From the NCBI GenBank assembly GCA_011390455.1, contig JAABSI010000097.1, positions 1 to 10,954 of the forward strand: a DNA stretch of 10,954 nt, read 5' to 3'. A model generated the notes under the pieces. That model had not been told where the DNA came from, ran no database searches, and saw nothing but the letters and a program-made list of their open reading frames with translations. Shown piece after piece: positions 1 to 10,694 of this stretch (positions are counted from its first letter, which is position 1; each line of letters starts with the position of its first letter). Origin of the DNA: Trueperaceae bacterium. GTDB taxonomy: Bacteria > Deinococcota > Deinococci > Deinococcales > Trueperaceae. The translations under genes were made by a program, and so were the position numbers.

Positions 1-1182
1 GCGGATCACGCGGCAGGCGTGGAGCAGCAGCGCGTCGGGAGTGTCGCGGGTGACCTGCACGTTGCACTGCGGCTGCAGCAGGCGCATCTCCTCGGCGACC
101 TCGAGGATCAGGTGCGAGACCTCGTTGGCGCCCTGGCGCCCGTCGGCGAGGAGGCCGCCGAGGTTGATGTTGACGAAGTCGTTGTAGGTGCCGCTCTCGG
201 CGGCGGTGACGCCCACCTTGGGCGGGGCGGGCTGGTCGGCGAACTTGACCCACAGGCAGCCGAGCAGCTCCTTGGCGCCCTCGCGCGTCAGGCTGCCGTC
301 GCGCAGGCCGGCCTCGTAGAAGGGTCCCAGGTGCTGGTCGAGGTGACCGGGGTTGAAGGCGTCCCAGCCGTTGAGTTCGGTGACGACGGCGAGGTGGTGG
401 AACCAGTAGGCCTGCAGCGCCTCGTGGAAGTCGCGCGGCGGCTCGGCCGGCACCCGGCGGCAGACCTCCGCGATGCGCCGCAGCTCGCGGCGCCGCTCCG
501 GGTCGCCCTCGGCGTCTGCGCGGGCGTCGGCCAACTCGGCGTAGCGCGCGGCATAGCGCATCCCGGCCTCCGCGGCGGCGTCCATCGCGGCGAGCTGCTC
601 ACGCCGGGCGATCGCGTCGGCTCCTCGTTCCGGGTCCAGCGAGGCCCTGGCCTTCGCGATCTCGGCTCGGAACTGCCGCAGCCCGTGGCGGAACGCCTTG
701 CCGTCGGTGGTCGTGTGACCGGGCGCGCGCTGCTCCATGAACTCGGTGAAGCAGCCCGCGTCGTAGGCGCGCAGCCACGCCTCCGGCACCGAGGCGAAGA
801 CCCTGTCTCGCAGCGAACGACCCGTCCAGAACGGGATCACCTCACGCTCGTAGGCGTCGAACACGTCGGGCGGCACCGCGTAGCTGGTCTTCTCGCGGGT
901 GGCGAGGACCTCGAGGTCCTGCAGGGAGTGGCAGGTGAGCTCGGGGAAGGTCGGCGTGGCGGCGGGCACCGGCCCGCGCTCGCCGACGATCAGCTCGTCC
1001 GGCCCCAGGTACAGCTCGCGCTCCTCGCACAGCCTGCGGAACGCCAGCGCGCGGCGCGTGGGCGGCGCATGACGCTCGCCCTCCTCGCGGTAGAAGCGGG
1101 TCATCAGCAGCGCCCGCTCGGCGGAGATCGTGGGGCGCCGGTCCAGCGATGCCCTGCGCAGTCGGGCTACCCGGTCACGCAC
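1..1182 (-). CDS. Glycyl radical enzyme, HypD/PflD-like (3' part missing, runs off left edge)
   Basis: This is the N-terminal 394 codons of a pyruvate formate-lyase-fold glycyl radical enzyme (family length about 790). The opening, with RASLDRRPTISAERALLMTR, is typical of the PFL domain. Landmarks are FMEQRAPGHT (F148 to T157), TELNGWDAFNPGHLDQHL (268-285), LWVKFADQPAPPKVGVT (310-326) and ESGTYNDFVNINLGG (329-343). From memory of trans-4-hydroxyproline dehydratase HypD, pocket residues F152, H160, D278, S334 and F340 correspond to F148, H156, D274, S330 and F336 here, all with an offset of 4. That favours a dehydratase, perhaps forming pyrroline-5-carboxylate from hydroxyproline. The thiyl cysteine and the C-terminal radical glycine lie beyond the edge, so neither activity nor substrate can be confirmed. 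The GTG start at 1182 has a perfect GGAGG (1195-1191) eight bases upstream and overlaps the activase stop. Family certain; substrate moderately supported. Other PflD/YbiW-like enzymes remain possible. Confidence 0.93.
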   Translation of the reverse strand, partial: MRDRVARLRRASLDRRPTISAERALLMTRFYREEGERHAPPTRRALAFRRLCEERELYLGPDELIVGERGPVPAATPTFPELTCHSLQDLEVLATREKTSYAVPPDVFDAYEREVIPFWTGRSLRDRVFASVPEAWLRAYDAGCFTEFMEQRAPGHTTTDGKAFRHGLRQFRAEIAKARASLDPERGADAIARREQLAAMDAAAEAGMRYAARYAELADARADAEGDPERRRELRRIAEVCRRVPAEPPRDFHEALQAYWFHHLAVVTELNGWDAFNPGHLDQHLGPFYEAGLRDGSLTREGAKELLGCLWVKFADQPAPPKVGVTAAESGTYNDFVNINLGGLLADGRQGANEVSHLILEVAEEMRLLQPQCNVQVTRDTPDALLLHACRVIR

Positions 1183-2170
1183 GCGCGTCGCCTCCGATCC
1201 GGACGTCGTGCCCGGCGGCACGCAGGGCGTCGGCCAGGGAGGCCAACCGCTCGTGCGAGGCCTCCACCGCCGTGAACCCGTACTCGCGACCCAGCCGCGC
1301 GTACTTCGCGGCAGCCGTCTCGTGGTACGGCAGCAGCCACACGGGGTACCGGCGCCGCAGCGTGCCGAGCAGCGCGACGAAGCCGTCCCGGGCATCGGCG
1401 CCGTCGTTGACGCCGGGGATCACCGGCACCCGGAGCCACAGGCGCGCCCCCGCAGCATCCAACGCGCGCAGGTTGTCCACGATCACGCGCAGGGGCACGC
1501 CGGTGAAGCGCGCGTGGCGCGCCGGGTCGGGTTGCTTGAGGTCGAAGAGCACGAGGCCGGCGGCCGCCGCAACCGCCAGCGCGACGGTGCGCGGGGCGTA
1601 GCCGGAGGTGTCCACCGCCGTGTGCAGGCCACGGTCGCGGCACGCCCGCAGGCAGGCCAGCAGGAAATCCGGCTGCGCGAGGGGCTCGCCGCCGGAGAAG
1701 GTGACGCCGCCCCCCGAGGCCTCGAAGAAGGGCCGGTCGCGGGCGACCTCGTCGACCAGCGCCGCGCTCGACCACGCCGCGCCGCGCAACTCGCGGGCGC
1801 CCGTCGGGCAGGCCTCGACGCAGCGGCCGCACGAGCGACAACGATCACGGTCGGTGACGGGCGCGCCATCGTCCGCCAGCGTGATCGCGCCCTCCGGGCA
1901 GGCCTCGGCGCAGGCGCCGCAGTGGACGCAGCGGCCGGGCGTCACGGACAGCACGGGCCGCGCGTCGAGCCCCTCGGGGTTGTGGCACCACCCGCAGCGC
2001 AGCGGGCACCCCTTGAGGAAGACGGTGGTGCGGATCCCGGGCCCGTCCTCGGCACTGCCGCGCTTGACGTCGAACACGACGCCGGTCGGCCCTGCGGTAG
2101 GCGCAGGACCGACAGCCCTAGCCGCGGGCAGCGTCATCGTGCGCGGGGCCGTGTCCATCGCGACCATCAT
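1175..2170 (-). CDS. Glycyl radical enzyme activating enzyme (radical SAM, two auxiliary 4Fe-4S motifs)
   Basis: This enzyme uses S-adenosylmethionine and a 4Fe-4S cluster to install the glycyl radical on its partner, presumably the overlapping downstream enzyme. The radical-SAM cysteines are C55, C59 and C62 in CPLRCGWC, preceded by the DGPGIRTTVFLKG stretch typical of PFL-type activases. Two ferredoxin-like motifs follow: C81, C84, C87, C91 and C111, C114, C117, C121. This insert occurs in activases of PFL-like enzymes other than PFL itself. SGGEP (159-163) is the SAM-binding motif. At 331 residues the length suits the family, but conserved sequence begins only near residue 30 (GVVFDVKRGS). 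The ATG at 2170 lacks a Shine-Dalgarno sequence, and a strong inverted repeat lies at codons 20-29, so the true start may be downstream, for example GTG at 2077 (codon 32). It is first in the operon, with divergent transcription from the channel gene. Confidence 0.93.
   Translation of the reverse strand: MMVAMDTAPRTMTLPAARAVGPAPTAGPTGVVFDVKRGSAEDGPGIRTTVFLKGCPLRCGWCHNPEGLDARPVLSVTPGRCVHCGACAEACPEGAITLADDGAPVTDRDRCRSCGRCVEACPTGARELRGAAWSSAALVDEVARDRPFFEASGGGVTFSGGEPLAQPDFLLACLRACRDRGLHTAVDTSGYAPRTVALAVAAAAGLVLFDLKQPDPARHARFTGVPLRVIVDNLRALDAAGARLWLRVPVIPGVNDGADARDGFVALLGTLRRRYPVWLLPYHETAAAKYARLGREYGFTAVEASHERLASLADALRAAGHDVRIGGDARA
2085..2113. promoter_or_regulatory. Imperfect inverted repeat, candidate operator or leader hairpin of the glycyl radical operon
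   Basis: The arms GTCGGCCCTGCG and CGCAGGACCGAC flank a 5-base spacer, with 11 of 12 positions paired. The repeat falls inside the poorly conserved N-terminal extension of the activase reading frame. If translation starts further down, this is upstream untranslated DNA, where an operator or leader hairpin would be expected. GC-rich DNA gives such repeats by chance fairly often, so the function is inferred only. Confidence 0.35.
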
Positions 2171-2221
2171 GCACCCGCGGCGGCGCCGCGGCGAGGGCGG
2201 TCCGCCACGGCGGCCGGGGCA

Positions 2222-2254
2222 TCGACGCGCGGCGCCTCCGGTACCATCGCGGTG
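2222..2254 (+). promoter_or_regulatory. Putative promoter of the channel gene, possibly giving a leaderless mRNA
   Basis: TACCAT at 2242-2247 resembles a TAnnnT -10 box. It would place the transcription start about 7 bases downstream, at or next to the GTG/ATG start codons (2252 and 2255). A weak TCGACG at 2222-2227 could serve as a -35 element, but the 14-base spacer is short. No Shine-Dalgarno sequence precedes the ATG, which agrees with leaderless translation. This is read by eye only. Confidence 0.3.
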
Positions 2255-3091
2255 ATGGGCTGGCGCGAGCGAATCGGGCGCGTGATCTTCGAGACCGACA
2301 CGCCGGCGGCGCGGGCGTTCGACGTGGTGCTCCTGTGGGCGATCGTCGCCAGCGTCGTCGCGGTCGTACTGGAGAGCGTCCCCTCGGTCCGCGCCGCCTA
2401 CGGGCCCACGCTGCGGGCGGTCGAGTGGGCGTTCACGCTGACGTTCACCGTCGAGTACGTCCTGCGGCTGCTCACCGCCGGCCGCGAACGGCGCTACGCC
2501 TTCAGCTTCTTCGGCCTGGTCGACCTGCTGGCGATCCTGCCCGCTTACCTCGCGCTGCTGCTCGGCGGCACCCCGTACCTGGCCGTGCTCCGGGCGTTGC
2601 GGCTGCTGCGCGTGTTTCGCGTGCTCAAGCTCGCCCGCTACCTGGGCGAGGCCAGCGTCCTGGCGCAGGCGCTCACCGCCAGCCGCGCCAAGATCACCGT
2701 GTTCCTGACCTTCGTCCTGACCGCCGTGCTGGTCGTCGGCGCTGCGATGTACGTCATCGAGGGCCCGGAGCGCGGTTTCGACAGCATCCCGACGAGCGTC
2801 TACTGGGCGATCGTCACGCTCACGACCGTCGGCTACGGCGACATCTCACCCCAGACGCCGCTCGGCCGCGCGCTCGCCGCGGCGTTGATGATCGTCGGGT
2901 ACGGCGTCATCGCCGTGCCGACCGGCATCGTCACCACCGAACTGGCGCGCGCCGGCGACCGGCGAGACGCGGCGCGGCAGCGGGCGGCCGAACGGAGGAT
3001 CTGCGCCGATTGCGGGCTGACCGGTCACGGCGAGGACGCCAAGTACTGCCGTCGGTGCGGGGCGGCGCTACCCGAGCGGGTGGACGGCTGA
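2255..3091 (+). CDS. Voltage-sensor-type potassium channel with C-terminal zinc ribbon
   Basis: This is a 278-residue inner-membrane ion channel of the Kv/KvAP class, forming tetramers in known relatives. S1 is near 22-41, S2 near 53-73, and S3 near 87-103. The S4 sensor is at 112-128, where arginines or lysine recur about every third residue (R113, R116, R119, R122, K125, R128). S5 is near 147-168, the pore helix carries the selectivity filter TLTTVGYGD (188-196), and S6 is near 203-226. The cytoplasmic tail has a basic linker, then a zinc ribbon with C250, C253, C265 and C268. Such ribbons occur in other bacterial ion-transporter family proteins. It probably sets membrane potential or potassium flux. 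ATG at 2255 was chosen because conserved sequence starts there; the adjacent in-frame GTG at 2252 is an alternative. The frame stays open far upstream, but that part is antisense to the activase. It diverges from the glycyl radical operon. Confidence 0.93.
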   Translation: MGWRERIGRVIFETDTPAARAFDVVLLWAIVASVVAVVLESVPSVRAAYGPTLRAVEWAFTLTFTVEYVLRLLTAGRERRYAFSFFGLVDLLAILPAYLALLLGGTPYLAVLRALRLLRVFRVLKLARYLGEASVLAQALTASRAKITVFLTFVLTAVLVVGAAMYVIEGPERGFDSIPTSVYWAIVTLTTVGYGDISPQTPLGRALAAALMIVGYGVIAVPTGIVTTELARAGDRRDAARQRAAERRICADCGLTGHGEDAKYCRRCGAALPERVDG

Positions 3092-3116
3092 CGCCGAGGG
3101 CGCCGCGCCCGTCAGC
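3087..3116. terminator. Stem-loop spanning two convergent stop codons, possible bidirectional terminator
   Basis: An outer stem GCTGAC / GTCAGC (3087-3092 with 3111-3116) and an inner stem GGGCG / CGCCC (3098-3110, 3-base loop) are separated by a one-sided bulge. Each outer arm contains the TGA of one convergent gene. No T-run follows on either strand, so termination activity is uncertain. Confidence 0.3.
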
Positions 3117-3435
3117 GCTGGCCGCCGCGCCTCGGGCTCGAAGGCGGCGTCGATGCGGACGCCGCGTTCGGGCCCACCATCAGGTAGGTCCACCCCGGCC
3201 GCCACCGGAGGTCCTCCGCGACCAGCTCCTCGAGCGCGACGGCCGCCCGCCAGCTCTCGCCACCCGGGTAGCGGGCGTCGAGGTAGCGCGCGCGATCCCC
3301 GTGGACGACGGCACGCGGCGCGCCGTTCAGCTCGCCGTACTCGCATTCGCGCAGGCGCCAGTCCAGCAGGATCGGGACGCCGGCCTCGTTGTCCTCGCTG
3401 GTCGCGTGCGTCTCGAAGACGATGGCGATGCTCAC
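3112..3435 (-). pseudogene. Histidine phosphatase (phosphoglycerate mutase-like) remnant with two internal deletions
   Basis: The 107-residue frame keeps three separated blocks of a histidine phosphatase that is normally about 190-200 residues long. The N-terminal block SIAIVFETHATSEDNEAG holds the nucleophilic histidine H10. The middle block LDWRLRECEYGELNG (24-38) runs on to YPGGESWR (56-63). The C-terminal block LEELVAEDLRWRPGWTYL follows. Between N-terminal and middle blocks about 45-50 residues are missing, and before the C-terminal block about 35 are missing, including the usual IGH stretch with the second catalytic histidine. Both joins keep the reading frame. The tail after residue 86 looks unrelated to the family. 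GTG at 3435 is the likely original start, without a clear Shine-Dalgarno sequence; the open frame upstream to 3558 has no homology. It is probably non-functional. Assembly error or an unusually compact active protein are alternatives. The missing lengths are recalled family averages, not an alignment. Confidence 0.65.
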
Positions 3436-3536
3436 GCCGACCGCCCGGGCACGTTCCGTCCAAGGCCCCCTGCGCTCACCCCCACCGTGGGCTGGGGCCG
3501 GCATCGGAGACGGTGGATGCGGACCACGAACCGGGC
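3436..3536. other. Short gap between glgX and the phosphatase remnant
   Basis: This 101-base stretch shows no convincing gene, promoter or terminator. A weak CCCCA / TGGGG inverted repeat (3480-3497, 8-base loop) has no T-tract after it in the direction of glgX transcription. Confidence 0.5.
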
Positions 3537-5770
<2,234 letters not shown>

Positions 5771-5774
<4 letters not shown>

Positions 5775-6642
5775 GACGGCCAGTATCGCAAGTCGCCGGG
5801 CCGGAACGTGGTGTCGATTCGGCACGCGAAGGCCTCCAGGCCGTCGCGGTCGGGCGGTGTGAGGAAATACCGGAAGTTCGCCAGGTAGCGCAGCACCACC
5901 GCTTCCGAGAGCCCGCGGGCCTCGGCCTCCGCCCGCGCGACGTCGGCGAGGTGGCCGAGCCCGCGGGCGCGGGCGGCGCGCAGCTCGGCGACCAGGCGCG
6001 GCGAGGGGGGTCGCTCGCGGTCGGCGGCCCACACGGCGAACGTGAACGGCAGGCGGGTGAGGCGGTACCAGGCCTCGCCGAGGTCGGTGGCGTGCGGCAC
6101 GCGGCCGCCGATCTCGCGCCGGGCCACGGCCTCCTCGAGCGCCGCGTCGCCGATGAGCAGCGCGGCGTCGAAGGCGCCGAGCATGGCGCCGAGATCCGAT
6201 GCGACCGGGACGAAGTCCGCGTCGATGCCGTCGGCGTCGAGGAGCAGCCGCAGGAGCGCGACGCTGGTCGCCGACTCCTCGGTCACGGCGATGCGCCCGC
6301 CCGCGAGCTCGGCCCACGGCGCGTGGTGGAACAGCGTGACGCTGTGCACGGGCCCCAGGGTGGCGATCGAGAAGTCGGGCAGCGCGACCAGGCGGTCGCG
6401 GTGGCGCACGAACTCTGCGCTGGAGACGAGCGTCAGGTCGAGGTCGCCGGCGAGCAGTCGGGCGTTGAGGTCGGTGGGGACGCCGCGGTGGAAGCAGGCG
6501 CCGGGCCAGGGCTCGAGGCCCCAGTGGAGCGGCGCCACGTTGGTGTAGGCGACGATCCCCAGGCGCTCGCCGGGGGCGACGTCATGACAGGATGACGGCG
6601 TTGTAGACGAATCGCGCTCGTCCTGGTCAACGTTCGTCGCGC

Positions 6643-6646
<4 letters not shown>
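5771..6646 (-). CDS. mqnA: Chorismate dehydratase MqnA (futalosine menaquinone pathway)
   Basis: MqnA removes water from chorismate to give 3-[(1-carboxyvinyl)oxy]benzoate, the first committed step of futalosine menaquinone synthesis. The 291-residue protein has the family opening [19 protein letters not shown] (29-47) and the ligand-site segment [20 protein letters not shown] (55-74). [14 protein letters not shown] (93-106), [15 protein letters not shown] (122-136) and [10 protein letters not shown] (161-170) are also MqnA-like, as expected for this periplasmic-binding-protein-like fold. MqnD is less likely because the adjacent enzyme is MqnE and the SSAEFV stretch suits MqnA. The first 27 residues are polar, not conserved and less GC-rich than the rest; I see no other in-frame ATG or GTG before the conserved part. 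An AAGG sequence lies 7 bases before the ATG at 6646. The start overlaps the mqnE stop and the stop overlaps the glgX start, both as ATGA. Confidence 0.93.
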
Positions 6647-7794
<1,148 letters not shown>

Positions 7795-7899
7795 CGGGGG
7801 CAACCTACCACGCCGGGACCGCCGTCCTGGACGCCTGGAACGCATCGTAGCGGGGCACACGGTCCAGCCTCTCGGCGCCGGCCACCGACCCCGAACACG
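7795..7899. promoter_or_regulatory. Gap between lpdA and mqnE, putative mqnE promoter
   Basis: On the minus strand, TACGAT (7849-7844) is a possible -10 box about 50 bases before the mqnE ATG. No good -35 hexamer lies at 16-18 bases. No clear terminator for lpdA was seen, only short GC-rich repeats without a T-run, so some read-through from lpdA into mqnE is possible. Confidence 0.25.
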
Positions 7900-9285
<1,386 letters not shown>

Positions 9286-9300
9286 GGTTCCTCCGGCGGC

Positions 9301-9306
9301 ATGCTA
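9301..9306 (-). promoter_or_regulatory. Putative -10 box of lpdA
   Basis: TAGCAT on the minus strand resembles a TAnnnT -10 box and lies just upstream of the GGAGG of lpdA. This would give a very short leader of about 9 bases. No convincing -35 element was found. Confidence 0.25.
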
Positions 9307-9383
9307 CCGCGGGGGACGACGCCTGGGCGGTCGCCTCCCTGCCGCCGGGCCGCGCGCGCCGCGGCCGCCCCGGCGCCCCGCGG

Positions 9384-9403
9384 GCCAGCCTCGGTCGGCT
9401 GGC
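9384..9403. promoter_or_regulatory. Inverted repeat in the lpdA-msrAB divergent region
   Basis: Perfect 7-base arms GCCAGCC and GGCTGGC enclose the 6-base loop TCGGTC. It lies 40 bases before the msrAB start and could be an operator for either divergent gene or a leader hairpin. The GC-rich background lowers its significance. Confidence 0.35.
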
Positions 9404-9410
9404 GCACGTT

Positions 9411-9430
9411 CGCCGCGGTGCCTCGCGGCG
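9411..9430. promoter_or_regulatory. Second inverted repeat, next to the msrAB start
   Basis: Perfect 7-base arms CGCCGCG and CGCGGCG enclose the 6-base loop GTGCCT. Its geometry equals that of the preceding repeat, 7 bases further on. It ends 12 bases before the msrAB ATG and could hinder ribosome access if transcribed. Confidence 0.35.
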
Positions 9431-9442
9431 CATGCTGAGGGC

Positions 9443-10627
9443 ATGTCCCGCACCCTCCTCGCCGTGCTGCTCGTCTCCGCCGCGACTTTCGCCTGGATGA
9501 CCTGGGGGCCGAACGCCGTGACCCAGGCCCAGGGTGAGGCCGCGCCTCCGGCGGGCGCGTCCACGACCTCGATCGACGCCACCGGCGACGGCGTCACGCC
9601 CGGCCCCGGGCAGGCGGTCGCCTACTTCGCCGCCGGTTGCTTCTGGTGCACCGAGTCGCGCTTCGAGAAGGTGCCCGGCGTGCTCGACGTTCGCTCGGGC
9701 TACATGGGCGGCGACGCCCCGCGGCCCAGCTACGAGCAGGTCGTCCGCGGCGGCACCGGCCACCGCGAGACGGTCGAGGTCCTGTTCGACCCGGACACCG
9801 TCAGCTACCAGCAGCTGCTCGACGCGTTCTGGCGCATGCACGACCCGAGCGACGCCGGCGGCGCCTTCGTCGACCGCGGCCACGCCTACACCTCGGCCAT
9901 CTACCCCGTCGACGCCGAGCAGGAGCGCCTCGCGCGCGAATCGCGCGCCGCGCTCGACGCCAGCGGCAAGTTCGACCGCCCCATCGCCACGGCGATCGCC
10001 GCCGCCGGGCCGTTCTGGCTGGCGGAGGACTACCACCAGGACTACGCCAGGCTGAACCCCGTGCGCTACGGCTACTACGCCGCCGCGTCCGGCCGCATCC
10101 AGTTCATCGAGCGCGTGTGGGACGGCGACGACACCGTCTACGCCCTCGCCGACGGCGACGGCGCGGTGCGGCCCGCCTGGTGGCGGCCGATCCCGAGCGA
10201 CGCGGAGCTGCGCGCCACCCTCGACCCGCTGACCTACCGCGTCATCCGCGAGGACGCCACCGAGCGCGCCTTCAGCCACCCCTACGACGCGCTCTTCGAC
10301 GACGGCATCTACGTCGACGTCGTCAGCGGCGAGCCGCTCTTCTCGTCGCTCGACAAGTTCGACTCGGGCAGCGGCTGGCCCTCGTTCACCCGACCGATCG
10401 ACCAGTACGTGGTGATCGCCTACGACCGCACGCTGTGGATGGTGCGCACCGAGGCCCGCAGCCGCTACGGCGACGCCCACCTCGGCCACGTGTTCGACGA
10501 CGGCCCCGAGCCCACCGGCGAGCGCTGGTGCATCAACGGGGCCGCACTACGCTTCGTGCCACTCGCCGACATGGCGGACGAGGGCTACGGCGACTGGCTG
10601 CACCTGTTCGAGGGCGCGAGCGAGTAG
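9443..10627 (+). CDS. msrAB: Exported methionine sulfoxide reductase MsrA-MsrB fusion
   Basis: This enzyme repairs oxidised methionine: MsrA acts on the S sulfoxide and MsrB on the R sulfoxide. Residues 1-21 form a hydrophobic signal or anchor ([20 protein letters not shown] and following), then a low-complexity linker to about 56, placing the enzyme in the cell envelope. MsrA spans about 57-215, with catalytic C66 in GCFWC, C69 as possible resolving cysteine, and [10 protein letters not shown] and AEDYHQDY. MsrB spans about 250-375, with SGSGWPSF (308-315), [13 protein letters not shown] (343-355) and catalytic C363 in [11 protein letters not shown]. The only cysteines are C66, C69 and C363. 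Both MsrB zinc CxxC pairs are absent, and S310 replaces the common second cysteine. ATG at 9443 was chosen for the signal sequence; a GAGGG lies only one base away, closer than usual. It is divergent from lpdA and convergent with the E2 gene. No thioredoxin-like domain is attached. Confidence 0.95.
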   Translation: MSRTLLAVLLVSAATFAWMTWGPNAVTQAQGEAAPPAGASTTSIDATGDGVTPGPGQAVAYFAAGCFWCTESRFEKVPGVLDVRSGYMGGDAPRPSYEQVVRGGTGHRETVEVLFDPDTVSYQQLLDAFWRMHDPSDAGGAFVDRGHAYTSAIYPVDAEQERLARESRAALDASGKFDRPIATAIAAAGPFWLAEDYHQDYARLNPVRYGYYAAASGRIQFIERVWDGDDTVYALADGDGAVRPAWWRPIPSDAELRATLDPLTYRVIREDATERAFSHPYDALFDDGIYVDVVSGEPLFSSLDKFDSGSGWPSFTRPIDQYVVIAYDRTLWMVRTEARSRYGDAHLGHVFDDGPEPTGERWCINGAALRFVPLADMADEGYGDWLHLFEGASE

Positions 10628-10694
10628 CGCACCGTCGCGGGCGCTGCTAGCGCGAGCCACAGTCCCGACGCCCGGCCGCTGACGCGTCCTAGCC
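10628..10694. terminator. Short gap between convergent msrAB and E2 genes, weak hairpin
   Basis: A 5-base stem GCGCT / AGCGC with loop GCT lies at 10641-10653, between two convergent genes. There is no T-run on either side, so it is at best a weak terminator candidate. Nothing else is visible in these 67 bases. Confidence 0.25.

Noticed and set aside
1..1182. Isethionate sulfite-lyase assignment for the glycyl radical enzyme
   Set aside because: The region has EQRAPGH with the dehydratase-type histidine, not the Arg/Gln pair I recall for sulfonate binding. Certainty is limited by the missing C-terminal half.
19..1275. Long plus-strand open frame of 418 codons
   Set aside because: It is antisense to the glycyl radical enzyme, whose minus-strand frame shows clear family motifs. 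Long antisense frames are expected in very GC-rich DNA.
1130..2254. A 375-codon N-terminal extension of the potassium channel frame
   Set aside because: It is low-complexity Arg/Ala/Gly-rich sequence antisense to the activase. Channel homology begins at 2255.
5775..6317. Upstream extension of the glgX frame
   Set aside because: It overlaps mqnA in another frame with no family similarity. The ATG at 5774 with an ATGA overlap is the natural start.
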